DNA of 64,000 nt from Ambrosia x helenae (GCA_030844895.1 CM061233.1:54923453-54987452), one strand, 5' to 3'. Positions 1 to 12,063 are shown, counted from the first letter of the stretch. The notes: a model not told the origin generated them from the letters alone. Program-made: numbers and translations.

Positions 1-1016
1 GTGTAGTTTTAGTATTCTTTCCACGTGGCATTTCTATAGAGAGTCGAGCGAAATTAGTTTCAAGTTTTTATAAGGTATCGAAATCTTTCAAACATATAGT
101 ATTATATTAACATACCAAAATCTCTAGATGTTATTTTTTCACACACTACCACACATTAGACTACCACATATTACCACATAAGTTTTTCACATAAACACAT
201 AAAACATAAACATCATTATCCCACATTACTACTCGTCCCCATCAACCGTAACCATGCATCTTCCAACCTTCACCTCTACATCGGGTATTTCGAGTCCTCC
301 ATGACTTGTTTAGTTTGATATCCAAACCTCCTAATAAGCTTGCTTTACTCCTCCACCATTCCATTAGCTTGGTCTCTTTGGGTCTTCATCCTATAATAAT
401 TCTCCACTAGTTCTAGATATTCTCTTCAGGTCACATAGTCACTAGGTTTCAAGGCAATATTGGTGCTATTAAAGATGGTGGCTTCTACATATGGGTCGAT
501 GAGCGGGGTTGGTGGGTAGAAATTTAGCAAGTTTGGTGTTTCATCGTAGGATATGGAGCTATGGGAGCTAAGGTAGTCTTATGAATACATGGCGGGTTCA
601 GAATAATCTTGAGAGGATCCTAGGATATACGGTTCGGAGTAGGTGTGAATAGGTTCGGATAATGCAGGAATGGGTTTGGGTAGTGGCCTAATTAGCCCTA
701 TACTTCCTAGATTCAAAACTAACATATAGTTAAACCATTCTAACCCCGGAATTTCCTTGATTAACTCGTGAAGTGGTTCTTGTGCTTAGTTCTCATGTTC
801 GGGTGTTATTGTTTCTTCCTCCCCCTTTATCTCTCCCTCTTCATTATCTATAGGTTCTTCGCCTCCTTCACCTACATTTCCAGTTGATTGATTACAACAA
901 AATGTCCACTCCTTGCCGCTGAGCTCCTCCACCTTCTCTATTCTATTATATGCAGCAGTCAATACACATAAAACTATTTTTTTTAGTTTATAAATTTCCC
1001 GTTTTCCCAAACCCCT
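1..1016 (-). pseudogene. Decayed retroelement coding/leader remnant
   Basis: This is the internal part of a minus-strand LTR element whose primer site lies at 1017-1028. The minus strand of about 300-515 reads as protein-like sequence, for example DPYVEATIFNSTNIAL and EYLELVENYYRMKTQRDQA, interrupted by at least two in-frame stops. A 74-codon acidic frame at 786-1010 lies next to the primer site. I do not recognise the family with certainty; a Gag-like or N-terminal polyprotein remnant is the likeliest reading from its position. The rest of the element is outside the window to the left. Confidence 0.45.
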
Positions 1017-1028
1017 GCTCTGATACCA
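1017..1028 (-). other. Primer binding site, initiator-Met tRNA type
   Basis: On the minus strand this reads TGGTATCAGAGC, complementary to the 3' end of plant initiator methionine tRNA, the usual primer of many plant LTR elements. It sits just left of the LTR that starts near 1031. Confidence 0.7.
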
Positions 1029-1030
1029 AC

Positions 1031-1836
1031 TCGTAATGACCTGATTTTTATAATTATCGAATCCCTACCGATTGATAGTTAAATAAGCACATTAACTCAC
1101 AAGTTCCAACTTAAACAACATTCCATATTTATATAATTTCCAACCAGCTTTACGTACAACTTAAAGTTTAACAACATTATTTATAAACAAAGTTTCCTTC
1201 TTCCATTTAAACTTCATCCATAACACAAGAACTTGTGAGATTCCCTTCCCCAAATTCATTTAGATCCTGAAAACATTCTTAAAATACGTTAGTAATGGAT
1301 ACTAGTGAGTGATGCCAGCTTACATAATAACTTAAACACATGATCCGATCATTCAAAATACATTACAAACTCATGATATCACTTTAACAATGATAGAAAG
1401 TTGGTTGTCAAACCCATCCCCTAGTTGCTTCTTATGTGAATGATCTTATAATTACCCTCTTCGTTTAATAATATGAACCAGAAAACATTTAATGACACAA
1501 ATAACAAGCATGCAATCATCCTAAAAGGTTTGTGGAGAATGGGCAGGGACATGCACCCACTTAGATGATACCGTCCTATTATGGTTGTTGCCAGTTGCTG
1601 ATATAGTTGGCGTTTCCTGGTTTACATTGGTGTAAGTGTTAAAATAAGAAAAATCTATCTAATAACTGGCCATTACAGCTTGACATGATTAAATCTAACC
1701 AAAAAGCTGGCCATTACAGCTTAGGCACTAGTATTACTAAGAAGAATGGGTTTAGAACTTACCGCTGATCAATTACAGGGAAACGGGTCTCCAGTGACCG
1801 GTTTTAATAGTGTGTTAGTTCCGTTCAGGTTGTTTG
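1031..1836 (-). repeat. Old LTR, left part (interrupted)
   Basis: The LTR starts near 1031, next to the primer site, in a slightly damaged terminus (TCGTAATGAC where TGTAATGAC would be expected). It is interrupted at 1836 by the 1837-8908 element, whose GTTTG duplication occupies 1832-1836. The other part is at 8914-9326. Total length would be about 1.2 kb. Confidence 0.55.
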
Positions 1837-3348
1837 TGTAACACCCCAACCGATGGCGGAAACATCGGGATGTCACGTAGTGATGATTGTTCAGTAGCTC
1901 ATGGTGAATAATAATTTTCATTAAATGATTTAATAAATTACATACAATTGTTCTACAAGAATTCGTACATCAAATTGAATAAAACTATGCACACATCTTC
2001 AAGCAAATCTTCAAGCAAGTAAAACCTGAAACATGTTAAGTTGAAAAATATTTTGGGTCAACAAAAGTTGGTGAGAATTACATAGGTTTTTGATAATCGA
2101 ATAAAATTGTTGTGCAATTCATGTGTCATGGCAATCTAGTCCATATGTGAAAACATACTAGAAGTAAATCGAGTGCATAATCAACCATTGTGACTGTTGT
2201 ATTGTGGTACATCCCATACGCTCATGGTTCACTCATTTATATTGCAGTAACAAACACCCACGCAACCTTTGTAGGAGGCACGTATCCGGGTGGGATTGTC
2301 AGTCCAATAGATCTATCAATGTATACCGTTTGGCTGATGAATGTTTATGCTAGAATTGTGCTTACCCTAGTCATGTTCAAGACATAATGCAACATAGAAA
2401 TACACATAGACACATTGATGATTGAATTGCATGAATAATGTTGTAACCTGTTTCACCCCGAAAATGGTGATAAATAGAAAAGGGGCTATGTAAAACTCAC
2501 CTTAGCAAATTGTTATATCTGTTGAAAAATTGAATAATGGTGTTGCCCAAATGTATCAAGTATCACCCTATAATAAGGTAATAAATATGTCTAAGTCTAT
2601 CAAGTCTACAAATATATTCTAGGGTTTCGATTTGGGGATATCCAATTGTTGAATTTATTATAAAATGTTTAAATAAATAAAGGGAAATTTGATAACTAAA
2701 AAATGAAAGTCTTTTTATAAAGTTTGAATTTAGGATGCTCACAATAATGTGTTTGAAGTATAAAAATAATTTTTATAAAATTATTTTCTTTAAAATAGAT
2801 TATTAAATCTATTTATTACAAATTGCCAAAATTTAACTTTAATATTTAAAAATACTAAAATTAAAGAATTTTTATTTTAAAAATTATATTTCTGTTCTAA
2901 ATATTCAGAAATAAATTGTATAAAATTTTGGTGCAAAAATATTAAAAATTGAATTTATTATGATTTAATTATGATTAAAACTAACAAAAATTGCTTAAAA
3001 ATATAAAATAAATGATTTTTCAGAATTAAAAATCATTTCAGTAAAGTTTATCATTGTACAAACTCAGGATAATTTTTGTGGAAATTTATAAAATTGTTTT
3101 GATATTTTAATGGATTTTTATAAATATATTAGAATAAAATTGATTTAATTGTTATATATATTAAATAAATTAATTTCAGAAAACTAAAAATTGTAGGTGG
3201 AACATTTATATCAGATTAGTTAAAAATAATTTTTTTTAGAATTTATAAAAGGGTTTTAATAATTAAAAACGAATTTATAAGATTAAATGTAATATATATA
3301 ATTAAATAGAGTTTGTTGTTTAAAAATGAAAAAGGAAAGAAAGAAGCG

Positions 3349-3427
3349 CCACTGCCGGGACTCGAACCCGGGCGGCTCATGAGGCAAGCATCTGTCACAA
3401 CCACTTGGTCCAGACCAGTGGTTGTGA
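3349..3427 (-). other. tRNA-like module A in LTR (sense)
   Basis: In the sense of the element this has an A-box-like TGGACCAAGTGG and, 32 bases later, GGTTCGAGTCC, a perfect match to the Pol III B-box consensus GGTTCGANNCC. The B-box is enclosed in a CCGG-type hairpin, and the A-box side forms a near-perfect inverted repeat around CAACCACT. It is not a functional tRNA by inspection. Equivalent modules occur in the other LTRs of the window. Confidence 0.6.
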
Positions 3428-4021
3428 TTAATTCTGTTTTGATAAAAATAAATACACGATGCTGAAATGAGTTTATCCCCAATTTAATCATTCGAAACCC
3501 TAGATTCTGCAATACATTGATTCACACATCAATAGCCCAATTAATCATAGGGCTATTGATGTGTGAATGCCGATGAACATAACCCACAGAAAACATTATA
3601 CTTACAGAGTTGTTTCGAGTTCGATTGATCGGTCAAACCAAAAGTCAAAAAAAACGATCGTGAATCAAAAACAGGATATAATTAAGAAGATTGGAGGTTT
3701 AGAGAGGAGTATTGGCGAGTTGTGAAGACTCGTGAATGTCCAATTTATAGGATTAAACACTGGATTGATGAAATGGTAAGGATTGACCAACATTGAATGT
3801 CAAAACGCGTATGTGGTTAATTGGTTAACGATTGATTGATAATTAGCGTGTTGATGAGTCACTGATGGCCGATAATCGTGTATAGATTCCAAAAATATGC
3901 AAATCACGAGTTTAGATGATTGATTATGGTAAGTCGTATGTCACAGTTGACTTTCTAAGTCAACTGTGACGATTTAAGCATATGATATAATTAAAATGCA
4001 TCAGCTTTGAACAGATGTGAA

Positions 4022-4104
4022 GTGCCAGCCCAACTGGTTTGTGTGTGAGTGTGTTGTTTGTATTGGGCCGGCCTCCTGCCCGGGTTCGAATCCCGGCAGG
4101 AGCC
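4022..4104 (+). other. tRNA-like module B in LTR (antisense)
   Basis: On the plus strand, antisense to the element, GGTTCGAATCC matches the B-box consensus exactly. It lies at the tip of a long hairpin with arms CTCCTGCC and GGCAGGAG. The A-box side is weak. The module faces module A across about 600 bp of the same LTR. Confidence 0.55.
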
Positions 4105-4308
4105 TTATTATTATTATTATTATTTTAACAAAGGAGATGGGCTAATGGGCTCAGTGTTCTGGGCCTGACCAGTGTTGGGCCGCATCACATGGGCTCAGGT
4201 AGTGTTTAAAGGGGGTTGGGCTTGTTTTCAATGGTGTAACTCAAAAAAACATAGGTATTATTATTATTTTTACTTAGAAAAAATTTGGGGAAATTTTGCG
4301 ATGTTACA

Positions 4309-4343
4309 GTCTCCCCTACTTTAGGAAACTTCGTCCCGAAGTT
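4309..4343 (-). other. Polypurine tract and adjacent hairpin
   Basis: The minus strand gives AAAGTAGGGGAGAC directly next to the 3' LTR, the plus-strand primer for reverse transcription. Just upstream (4327-4343) is a perfect 7-bp hairpin, AACTTCG, loop GGA, CGAAGTT. Confidence 0.85.
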
Positions 4344-4492
4344 AAAAGAAAACACCAAGTTAACAATCGGTCAAACCACCAGAAACCTTGATAAAATTTC
4401 ACACTACCTTAACGTACATGTAAATTCATGATTACGTTCCAGACCGTAATTACCAATTTACCTTACGTTAGGGTTTTGCGTCCTTTTATGAC

Positions 4493-4603
4493 TCTACCGA
4501 TTGTTGAGCAGGTTCGATAGTCTCCACCAGTCGTTGAGCAGGTTGTAGGGCCTCTCCCGACTGTTGGAAAGACATGATGACCTCTACCAATCGTTGAGTA
4601 GGT
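4493..4603 (-). repeat. Four degenerate ~30-bp repeats before the 3' end
   Basis: On the plus strand, units built on ACC(G/A)(A/G)TYGTTGAGCAGG start near 4493, 4523, 4552 and 4582. The third is the most diverged. A similar array occurs in the sister element at about 24661-24780. Together with the block at 4435-4452 it fills the noncoding stretch between gag and the polypurine tract. Confidence 0.6.
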
Positions 4604-4801
4604 TGTTTGATATTCAACTAACTGTTGTACAAGTATGCAAGTATGATTATAGATATAGCAATTAGTTCACATTCAAACAAGCATGCATACAGATGTTATG
4701 ATAATACCTGAGTTTATTATTTGAATCAAAAGTGTCAATACATGAAATTAAAGAGAAAGTAGACATTATTCAAATGGTGGGGTTCAAGTAGCTGGAGGGT
4801 C

Positions 4802-5798
4802 TCAAGCGGGGTTATTTGGAGCATCAAGAGCGTTTGTAGCAGGGATTCGACAAGCATCCGCAAGATGCCCATACCTTTGACAATTGGTACACTGTCGGCA
4901 GGGAACTTGAGTTGGATGGTGATACAGGCAGGTGTCACATTTAGGTAGCTTCCCGTGGTATTGTTTCTTGTTGGGTGGGGCAGTGGTGTCTATTGCAAAA
5001 TTCCTGACCTTACACTTCCCGTTGGTTGAGGCCTCGGTTTTGATTTCAACGGTAGGTTGGGAAGTATCCTTTTTCTTTTCTCCTTTACGAGTCAGGGTCC
5101 CTGCCTTCACATGGTTATCTGTTAGGGTGGCAGCCAAACGCTTTGCTTCCTCCAAAGTAGCAGGGTTCCTTCCCCACACCGTGTCTTGAATCTGCATCGG
5201 TAAACCACCAATGTATTTTTCGATTGCAATAGGCAAGGGGGTGACTTTGTGGGGTAGCAGTAAGCTAAGTTCGTGAAAACGAGTGTTGTAAGCAAGGTTT
5301 TCCCCACTATCTTGAGCAAGGTCATGAAACTCATCTTCCAGCTTCTTAATTTCATTACGAGGACAGAACTCTGCCTTCATAATGTCTTTAGCTTGATCCC
5401 AAGTTAAGGCTAGTGCAGCTTCAGCTCCGCGAGTGCGTTTTTCTTCATTCCACCAAGTGAGTGCTCGTTTATGAAGAACACTCATGGCATAACGGACTTT
5501 AAAGTTGTCGGGGCATTCGCTGTTGATGAAGGTATTCTCAATACCCTCAAACCATTGTAGGAGTCCCGTAGCTCCTTCTTCACCACTAAACTTTGGGGAT
5601 TACAGGAATTAAAGTGCTTGAGAGTGCAGGCTGGAAGACCATTTCCATTCCCGTTGTGGTTTCCATTTCCATTCCCGTTGCCATTGCCGTTCCCGTTGCC
5701 GTTCAATTGGATGACTTGAGCTAGTAAGTTGGGAACCAGAGTTGCGATTTGCTGTGCCATTTGTTGAGAAATGATTGTAGCCAGTTGGGCATCAACAC

Positions 5799-5831
<33 letters not shown>

Positions 5832-5913
5832 GGTTAGTGTCATGGTTGTGATTGCTACTTCCTTCATCATGATTGTCACCACTGTTAAGACGAGCACTGC
5901 GACGTGGAGGCAT
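4802..5913 (-). pseudogene. Gag, frameshifted and lacking second zinc knuckle
   Basis: This encodes a Ty3/gypsy-type capsid-nucleocapsid protein that would coat the element's RNA. The start at MPPRRSAR (5913) matches the intact sister at 26131. The first frame, with poly-Asn and Asn-Gly repeats, runs to about 5600. There a small deletion shifts the frame (CTTTGGGGATT here, CTTTGGAGGGTT in the sister). The second frame carries the conserved gag core, including ALTWWNEEKRTRG, FHELSLLLPHKV and EKYIGGLPMQIQ, and one CCHC knuckle (CTNCQRYGHLADAC). The second knuckle present in the sister is deleted here. The copy is therefore unlikely to make working Gag despite its young LTRs. Confidence 0.88.
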
Positions 5914-6159
5914 GATCTGTAAGAGACACAATGAAATGAATGAGGTTATATAAGGAATGTAATCATTTATTCATTAAAACGAATAAACGAAAACGTTGAC
6001 TTATCAAAGATTTTAGATTCTAATAACATATGAAGACATGCTTTAGCCTATAAGTGAACACTCATCCCGAGAATTCCCAGGTAGGCATCCGGGTCCCTCG
6101 TCTGATTGGGATATATGCGCAATGCCAGCCTAGACAGAAGACTCAGAATACAAGCGTTC

Positions 6160-6179
6160 ACCCTTCCAGATTGCACGTG
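6160..6179 (-). promoter_or_regulatory. Conserved leader box
   Basis: The minus strand reads CACGTGCAATCTGGAAGGGT. The same 20 bases occur in the leaders at 26381-26400 and 58484-58503. The box lies between the primer site and gag. Confidence 0.6.
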
Positions 6180-6420
6180 TTCGTTATTAAAATCTAGAAC
6201 TTCGACGAGATCTCAAGGTGGTTCAAGTTAAACCTGAGGATTTTGCCTTATTAGTCTAAGAGTGGATCCAGTGATGGAGAGCAACCTTCTTGTAGGGATG
6301 AAAGTAGAGATATGAAGTATGAGGGAGATAGAGAATAGCAAGTAAAAGAAGCAAGTACTGGTTAAATCCTATGGTTATAGACTAGATTATTTTTCTAATA
6401 ACCTAATTCCCTATAACCAT

Positions 6421-6433
6421 GGCTCTGATACCA
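6421..6433 (-). other. Primer binding site, initiator-Met tRNA
   Basis: The minus strand reads TGGTATCAGAGCC, three bases from the 5' LTR end. It is complementary to the 3' end of initiator methionine tRNA. Confidence 0.88.
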
Positions 6434-7948
6434 ATCTGTAACACCCCAACCGATGGCGGAAACATTGGGATGTCACGTAGTGATGATCGTTCAGCAGCTC
6501 ATGGTGAATAATAATTTTCATTAAATGATTTAAATAAATTACATACAATTGTTCTACAAGAATTCGTACATCAAATTGAATAAAACTATGCACACATCTT
6601 CAAGCAAATCTTCAAGCAAGTAAAACCTGAAACATGTTAAGTTGAAAAATATTTTGGGTCAACAAAAGTTGGTGAGAATTACATAGGTTTTTGATAATCG
6701 AATAAAATTGTTGTGCAATTCATGTGTCATGGCAATCTAGTCCATATGTGAAAACATACTAGAAGTAAATCGAGTGCATAATCAACCATTGTGACTGTTG
6801 TATTGTGGTACATCCCATACGCTCATGGTTCACTCGTTTATATTGCAGTAACAAACACCCACGCAACCTTTGTAGGAGGCACGTATCCGGGTGGGATTGT
6901 CAGTCCAATAGATCTATCAATGTATACCGTTTGGCTGATGAATGTTTATGCTAGAATTGTGCTTACCCTAGTCATGTTCAAGACATAATGCAACATAGAA
7001 ATACACATAGACACATTGATGATTGAATTGCATGAATAATGTTGTAACCTGTTTCACCCCGAAAATGGTGATAAATAGAAAAGGGGCTATGTAAAACTCA
7101 CCTTAGCAAATTGTTATATCTGTTGAAAAATTGAATAATGGTGTTGCCCAAATGTATCAAGTATCACCCTATAATAAGGTAATAAATATGTCTAAGTCTA
7201 TCAAGTCTACAAATATATTCTAGGGTTTCGATTTGGGGATATCCAATTGTTGAATTTATTATAAAATGTTTAAATAAATAAAGGGAAATTTGATAATTAA
7301 AAAATGAAAGTCTTTTTATAAAGTTTGAATTTAGGATGCTCACAATAATGTGTTTGAAGTATAAAAATAATTTTTATAAAATTATTTTCTTTAAAATAGA
7401 TTATTAAATCTATTTATTACAAATTGCCAAAATTTAACTTTAATATTTAAAAATACTAAAATTAAAGAATTTTTATTTTAAAAATTATATTTCTGTTCTA
7501 AATATTCAGAAATAAATTGTATAAAATTTTGGTGCAAAAATATTTAAAATTGAATTTATTATGATTTAATTATGATTAAAACTAACAAAAATTGCTTAAA
7601 AATACAAAATAAATGATTTTTCAGAATTAAAAATCATTTCAGTAAAGTTTATCATTGTACAAACTCAGGATAATTTTTGTGGAAATTTATAAAATTGTTT
7701 TGATATTTTAATGGATTTTTATAAATATATTAGAATAAAATTGATTTAATTGTTATATATAATAAATAAATTAATTTCAGAAAACTAAAAATTGTAGGTG
7801 GAACATTTATATCAGATTAGTTAAAAATAAATTTTTTTAGAATTTATAAAAGGGTTTTAATAATTAAAAACGAATTTATAAGATTAAATGTAATATATAT
7901 AATTAAATAGAGTTTGTTGTTTAAAAATGAAAAAGGAAAGAAAGAAGC

Positions 7949-8027
7949 GCCACTGCCGGGACTCGAACCCGGGTGGCTCATGAGGCAAGCATCTGTCACA
8001 ACCACTTGGTCCAGACCAGTGGTTGTG
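7949..8027 (-). other. tRNA-like module A, 5' LTR copy
   Basis: This is the counterpart of 3349-3427. The B-box-like GGTTCGAGTCC is kept; one base nearby differs between the two LTRs. Confidence 0.58.
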
Positions 8028-8621
8028 ATTAATTCTGTTTTGATAAAAATAAATACACGATGCTGAAATGAGTTTATCCCCAATTTAATCATTCGAAACC
8101 CTAGATTCTGCAATACATTGATTCACACATCAATAGCCCAACTAATCATAGGGCTATTGATGTGTGAATGCCGATGAACATAACCCATAGAAAACATTAT
8201 ACTTACAGAGTTGTTTCGAGTTCGATTGATCGGTCAAACCAAAAATAAAAAAAAAACGATCGTGAATCAAAAACAGGATATAATTAAGAAGATTGGAGGT
8301 TTAGAGAGGAGTATTGGCGAGTTGTGAAGACTCGTGAATGTCCAATTTATAGGATTAAACACTGGATTGCTGAAATGGTAAGGATTGACCAATATTGAAT
8401 GTCAAAACGCGTATGTGGTTAATTGGTTAACGATTGATTGATAATTAGCGTGTTGATGAGTCACTGATGGCCGATAATCGTGTATAGATTCCAAAAATAT
8501 GCAAATCACGAGTTTAGATGATTGATTATGATAAGTCGTATGTCACAGTTGACTTTCTAAGTCAACTGTGACGATTTAAGCATATGATATAATTAAAATG
8601 CATCAGCTTTGAACAGATGTG

Positions 8622-8705
8622 AAGTGCCAGCCCAGCTGGTTTGTGTGTGAGTGTGTTGTTTGTATTGGGCCGGCCTCCTGCCCGGGTTCGAATCCCGGCA
8701 GGAGC
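8622..8705 (+). other. tRNA-like module B, 5' LTR copy
   Basis: This is the counterpart of 4022-4104, with the same B-box GGTTCGAATCC and hairpin arms. Confidence 0.55.
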
Positions 8706-8913
8706 CTTATTATTATTATTATTTTTTAACAAAGGAGATGGGCTAATGGGCTCAGTGTTCTGGGCCTGACCAATGTTGGGCCGCATCACATGGGCTCAGG
8801 TAGTGTTTAAAGGGGTTGGGCTTGTTTTCAATGGTGTAACTCAAAAAAACATAGGTATTATTATTATTTTTACTTAAAAAAAATTTGGGGAAATTTTGCG
8901 ATGTTACAGTTTG

Positions 8914-9326
8914 ATGCATGTGTTAAGGAAGAAGATGAATGATCGGGTGTTGTTATATAGGTGTGTGTGTTGAGTGTATGCATGAACTTAATGATTGTTG
9001 TAGGCTTAGGTTTGCAAGGTGGGGGCGATATGGAAGAGAGGAAAAGGGATGCATGTTATTCGGACAGCTAGAAGGTCAAGTGATCGGGTCGGGTTTGGTT
9101 TTGACGGCGTACTCTTGGGTGATATTAAACTGGTTATTGGGTTAAACATTGGTTTAGGCTAACATTAGTATTGAGCTCAAGTTTATGGTGGCCTCATTCT
9201 TTATTTGCTTGCTTATTATATTTGGGCCAAGAGGATGTGGTCTGATTTTTAAGATTATGGATTAATTATAATTATCTTAAGTTAATTGATAGGTAGATAA
9301 TTATTACTATTTTTAGTATTGTTACA
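8914..9326 (-). repeat. Old LTR, right part
   Basis: This continues the LTR interrupted at 1836 and ends ATTGTTACA near 9326, giving an LTR-like terminus. The split is inferred from the GTTTG duplication and the terminus; the partner LTR is outside the window. Confidence 0.5.
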
Positions 9327-10800
9327 ATGGGTTTCACACCCCCCCCCCCCTTTAATGTGCCCCCACCTTGTGCAAGCTAAGAATTTTAAAATTCCCTCAT
9401 AAACTCTTAATCATGTAATATACATGTTTTCAAGCAATTTATGCACACAAAAAAATAAAAATTAAAAAAAATCTATGCGGCAGGAAACATAGACACTACC
9501 AGGGGTGTGCATGATTCGGTTATTAGCCTTAGTCGAAACCAAAGTCACCCGTTAATCTATTTTATTAATCAGTCAGTTTTCGGTTAATTAGTTCGGATTA
9601 TCGGTTAGATTGTCGATTCTCAATTCGAATCTCTTAATAACCAAAACCAAACTTGGGTAAGATCTTTTTTTCATAAAAAATACAAGAACCGGAGATATAA
9701 AAGTTAGATATATACAAAAAAAGTTAATGGTTTGGTATTGTTAGTTTGGTTAACCGAGGGTACAAATATAATCCATAAGTGATTTTTGTTTGATTTCTAT
9801 TCGTTTTCGTTTGTTTACGTTTCGGTTATTGCTTAACACTACCATACCATTTTTTAAATTACAAAAACTATAATAAAACTATACTCAAATTAAAGAAAAT
9901 AAAATGAACGCTTAAACAGCGAAATAAGATAAAGAAAATATTAACATAGGAAAAAGTTGTGGACGTTTAAAAATCGTGGGGTAGTTAGTTAAAATAAGGG
10001 TGCAAAAGTGTAATCACAATTTAAATAAAGTCTGAATTACAAGTTTTGTCCTTTATGCTTATATATAATTACAAAGCATGCCCTTTACGTTTAAAATTGA
10101 TTGGTTATGTACTTTGCGTTTTAAAATCTTGCATGTTTTGTCTTTTGACGCTAACCCAGTTAAATTTTAAGGTTAGATTTTAGTCACACAAGGGTAATTT
10201 AGTCTTTTTACCTGTAAAAGTAAATGACCATATTTGTAATCTACTTGTATATGTATAACACGAGCAAAGGTTCGCTCGACTCGGTTCGGCTCGTGAACAG
10301 CACTACTTGAAACTAAACCTTACAAACATGTAGTTTTGTTGTACTTATAAATGCCTTTTACATGCTAAATTGTAGAAATTTATAACTATCTTTCTATAGA
10401 GCACACCAATCATCTTTTTCAACCCCCATTGCCAGTCACCAGCCGCCACCTGCCACCACTACCTACCCACCACCACCACACCATCCACCCCACACAACCA
10501 ATAACACCTAAGGTATACGGTAGAGGTAGAGGTAGAGGTAGAGGTAGAGAGAAGGGAAAACTAAAGAAACATAGAGAGAAGGGGAGTCACAGTATATTTC
10601 TTTCTATTTAGCTAAAGTGCAACGTTATTAATTGTAACCTTGTATTTAATTTAATGATCAACAAATACAGGATCACTATAAAACTTTTTCAAATCTTACA
10701 AAATGTTATTCTCTTTAAACTGTTTTCAAGAGGAGTTTATTGATTAATGTCACAAAATGATAATGACAGACTGAGGTGAAATTTGTTATTTGACTAGGCC
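9327..10800. other. Intergenic, no gene recognised
   Basis: This is AT-rich sequence with a C run at about 9341-9350 and a (GGTAGA)n microsatellite at about 10520-10549. A short Pro/His- and Arg/Gly-rich open frame over the microsatellite looks like low-complexity chance sequence. Confidence 0.5.
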
Positions 10801-10850
10801 GGAGTAGTTGGATCAGCAGGGATGCTTTTGCTACAGAAGAAACTTAATTA

Positions 10851-12063
10851 TTATGTGTTGTGGTGACCACAACAGCAAAAAGAGTTGTGGTAATGAAATC
10901 GAAAGGCGAACAGTTGGCCCTTGTTTGCTCCATCAAACTTGCAGTCGGCTACACCCAGCGTCCGCTTCTTCGAATTCCCTCCAAACACGGTCAGGCATTT
11001 TCCTGTACCGCGGGAGACCCAGAATCTGTACTGCCTGTGGTTCAGGTGCTTGGGTGGGGCTATTGATTTCCAATCTGCAAAGTCTAAGCTTTCCAGTGAA
11101 GTTAAGGACTGGAGGCTTACTTTGCCATGCTTGCTGACTGTCAGATAGTTCTGTCCTCCTGAACATTTATCCATGTAGTTACTGAACCTGCAGTATCATC
11201 TCAAATTAGATTACAAGTTAACACAACACCTATATATATATATATATACTGAATAAAGTGAGTGTATAATATAGTGTTAAGCAGTGTAATTAGAAGGTTG
11301 AGTTGACTACAACAAACAAGCTATATGCATACACTTTTTCCTACAAGAATATTATTTGAAGAATTTGTTTTAAAAGATTTAATGACAAATAGAAGTTGAA
11401 AACAAAAAATGTAAAATTTGACATCAATCGTTTTGAAAATGACCTATTAATTTTTAATAGAAAAACAAAAATAATTTCTTTCTTTTAAGATGCCACACTT
11501 ATGAACACATGCATAGAGAAACATGAAGAAAAAAGAAGCTTTTCACTTAAGGTGTAGACTACATATATAATCATTCTAATCTTGCCAATTTGTTTGTGAC
11601 AGAAATTTGTCTCTGAATGCTCAGACTCAAATCTTTTTGCAAAAATTCTTAAACTATTTTAAACATTCACAACTAACTTGACAAAATTTTGGTGTCGTAA
11701 GATGGCTAATTACCGATGATATCCAGAAGCCGAGCCAGATGTAGATTTCCATCCAAAATAGGCATTATACTGTGCAGACTCGCCACCAACAATATTTGGG
11801 ACTGAGTAAACACCTCTATCACTTGCATTAACATAGTCAGACTGCAATGCACCAGCAATGAGAGTGTTATCAAAGGCTGTCATGTGAGGGTAGGCTTCGC
11901 TCGGCGGACATGTTTTGGTGTCACATTTGGAGCACTGGCTGCATAATCTCTTGCTTTGTAATACTAATGGAGGAGTGGCACCCGCATTTACTGTTGCCAG
12001 CGGCAGCGCCAAGTTGATCAAGATGATGATGCTGCATAATGTGCGTATACTTAGAATATCCAT
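10851..12063 (-). CDS. Secreted protein with beta-trefoil-like C-terminal half
   Basis: This looks like a real two-exon host gene of about 228 residues. Exon 1 is 12063-11714 and exon 2 is 11187-10851. The 526-bp intron has GT at its donor (CG/GTAATT) and TGCAG at its acceptor, and the phase is kept across the join by a split Arg codon. Residues 1-27 form a signal peptide (hydrophobic IIILINLALPLA, then VNAG). Exon 1 then has a Cys-rich patch (CSQCSKCDTKTC) and Tyr/Gly-rich sequence. Exon 2 has a stretch resembling ricin-B-type trefoil repeats (GTGKCLTVFGG, then a Cys and QLFAFRF where QxW would be usual). I infer an extracellular or vacuolar carbohydrate- or ligand-binding role without a known partner. 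No enzymatic domain is visible. The trefoil assignment is from motif resemblance only. Confidence 0.65.

Larger units (their letters stand above)
1837..4308 (-). repeat. 3' LTR of gag-only element 1
   Basis: It begins TGTAACACCCC and ends GATGTTACA as read on the plus strand, giving TG...CA ends. It carries two tRNA-like modules (3349-3427 and 4022-4104). It pairs with the LTR at 6437-8908. Short reading frames inside it recur in both copies but look like chance open frames. Confidence 0.92.
1837..8908 (-). mobile_element. Gag-only LTR retrotransposon 1 (TR-GAG type)
   Basis: This is a complete element of 7,072 bp flanked by the 5-bp duplication GTTTG (1832-1836 and 8909-8913). It has two LTRs of 2,472 bp each, an initiator-Met primer site, one gag region and a polypurine tract, but no protease, reverse transcriptase, RNase H or integrase. 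This matches the plant class called TR-GAG: terminal repeats with a gag domain only. The LTRs are nearly identical by eye, which suggests a recent insertion. Transposition would need Pol proteins supplied by another element. It landed inside an older LTR. Confidence 0.93.
6437..8908 (-). repeat. 5' LTR of gag-only element 1
   Basis: This LTR is the same length (2,472 bp) as that at 1837-4308, with only scattered substitutions and small indels visible. It would contain the promoter for the element. It is followed by the GTTTG duplication. Confidence 0.92.

Noticed and set aside
2190..3512. Short frames in the LTR (65 and 89 codons), repeated at 6791-8113
   Set aside because: They recur because the LTRs are duplicates, have no domain, and one crosses the tRNA-like module.
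3349..8705. Genuine tRNA genes at the GGTTCGA motifs
   Set aside because: The T-arm-like hairpin is good but I could not fold a complete cloverleaf with a plausible anticodon arm, and the motifs sit at fixed places in LTRs.
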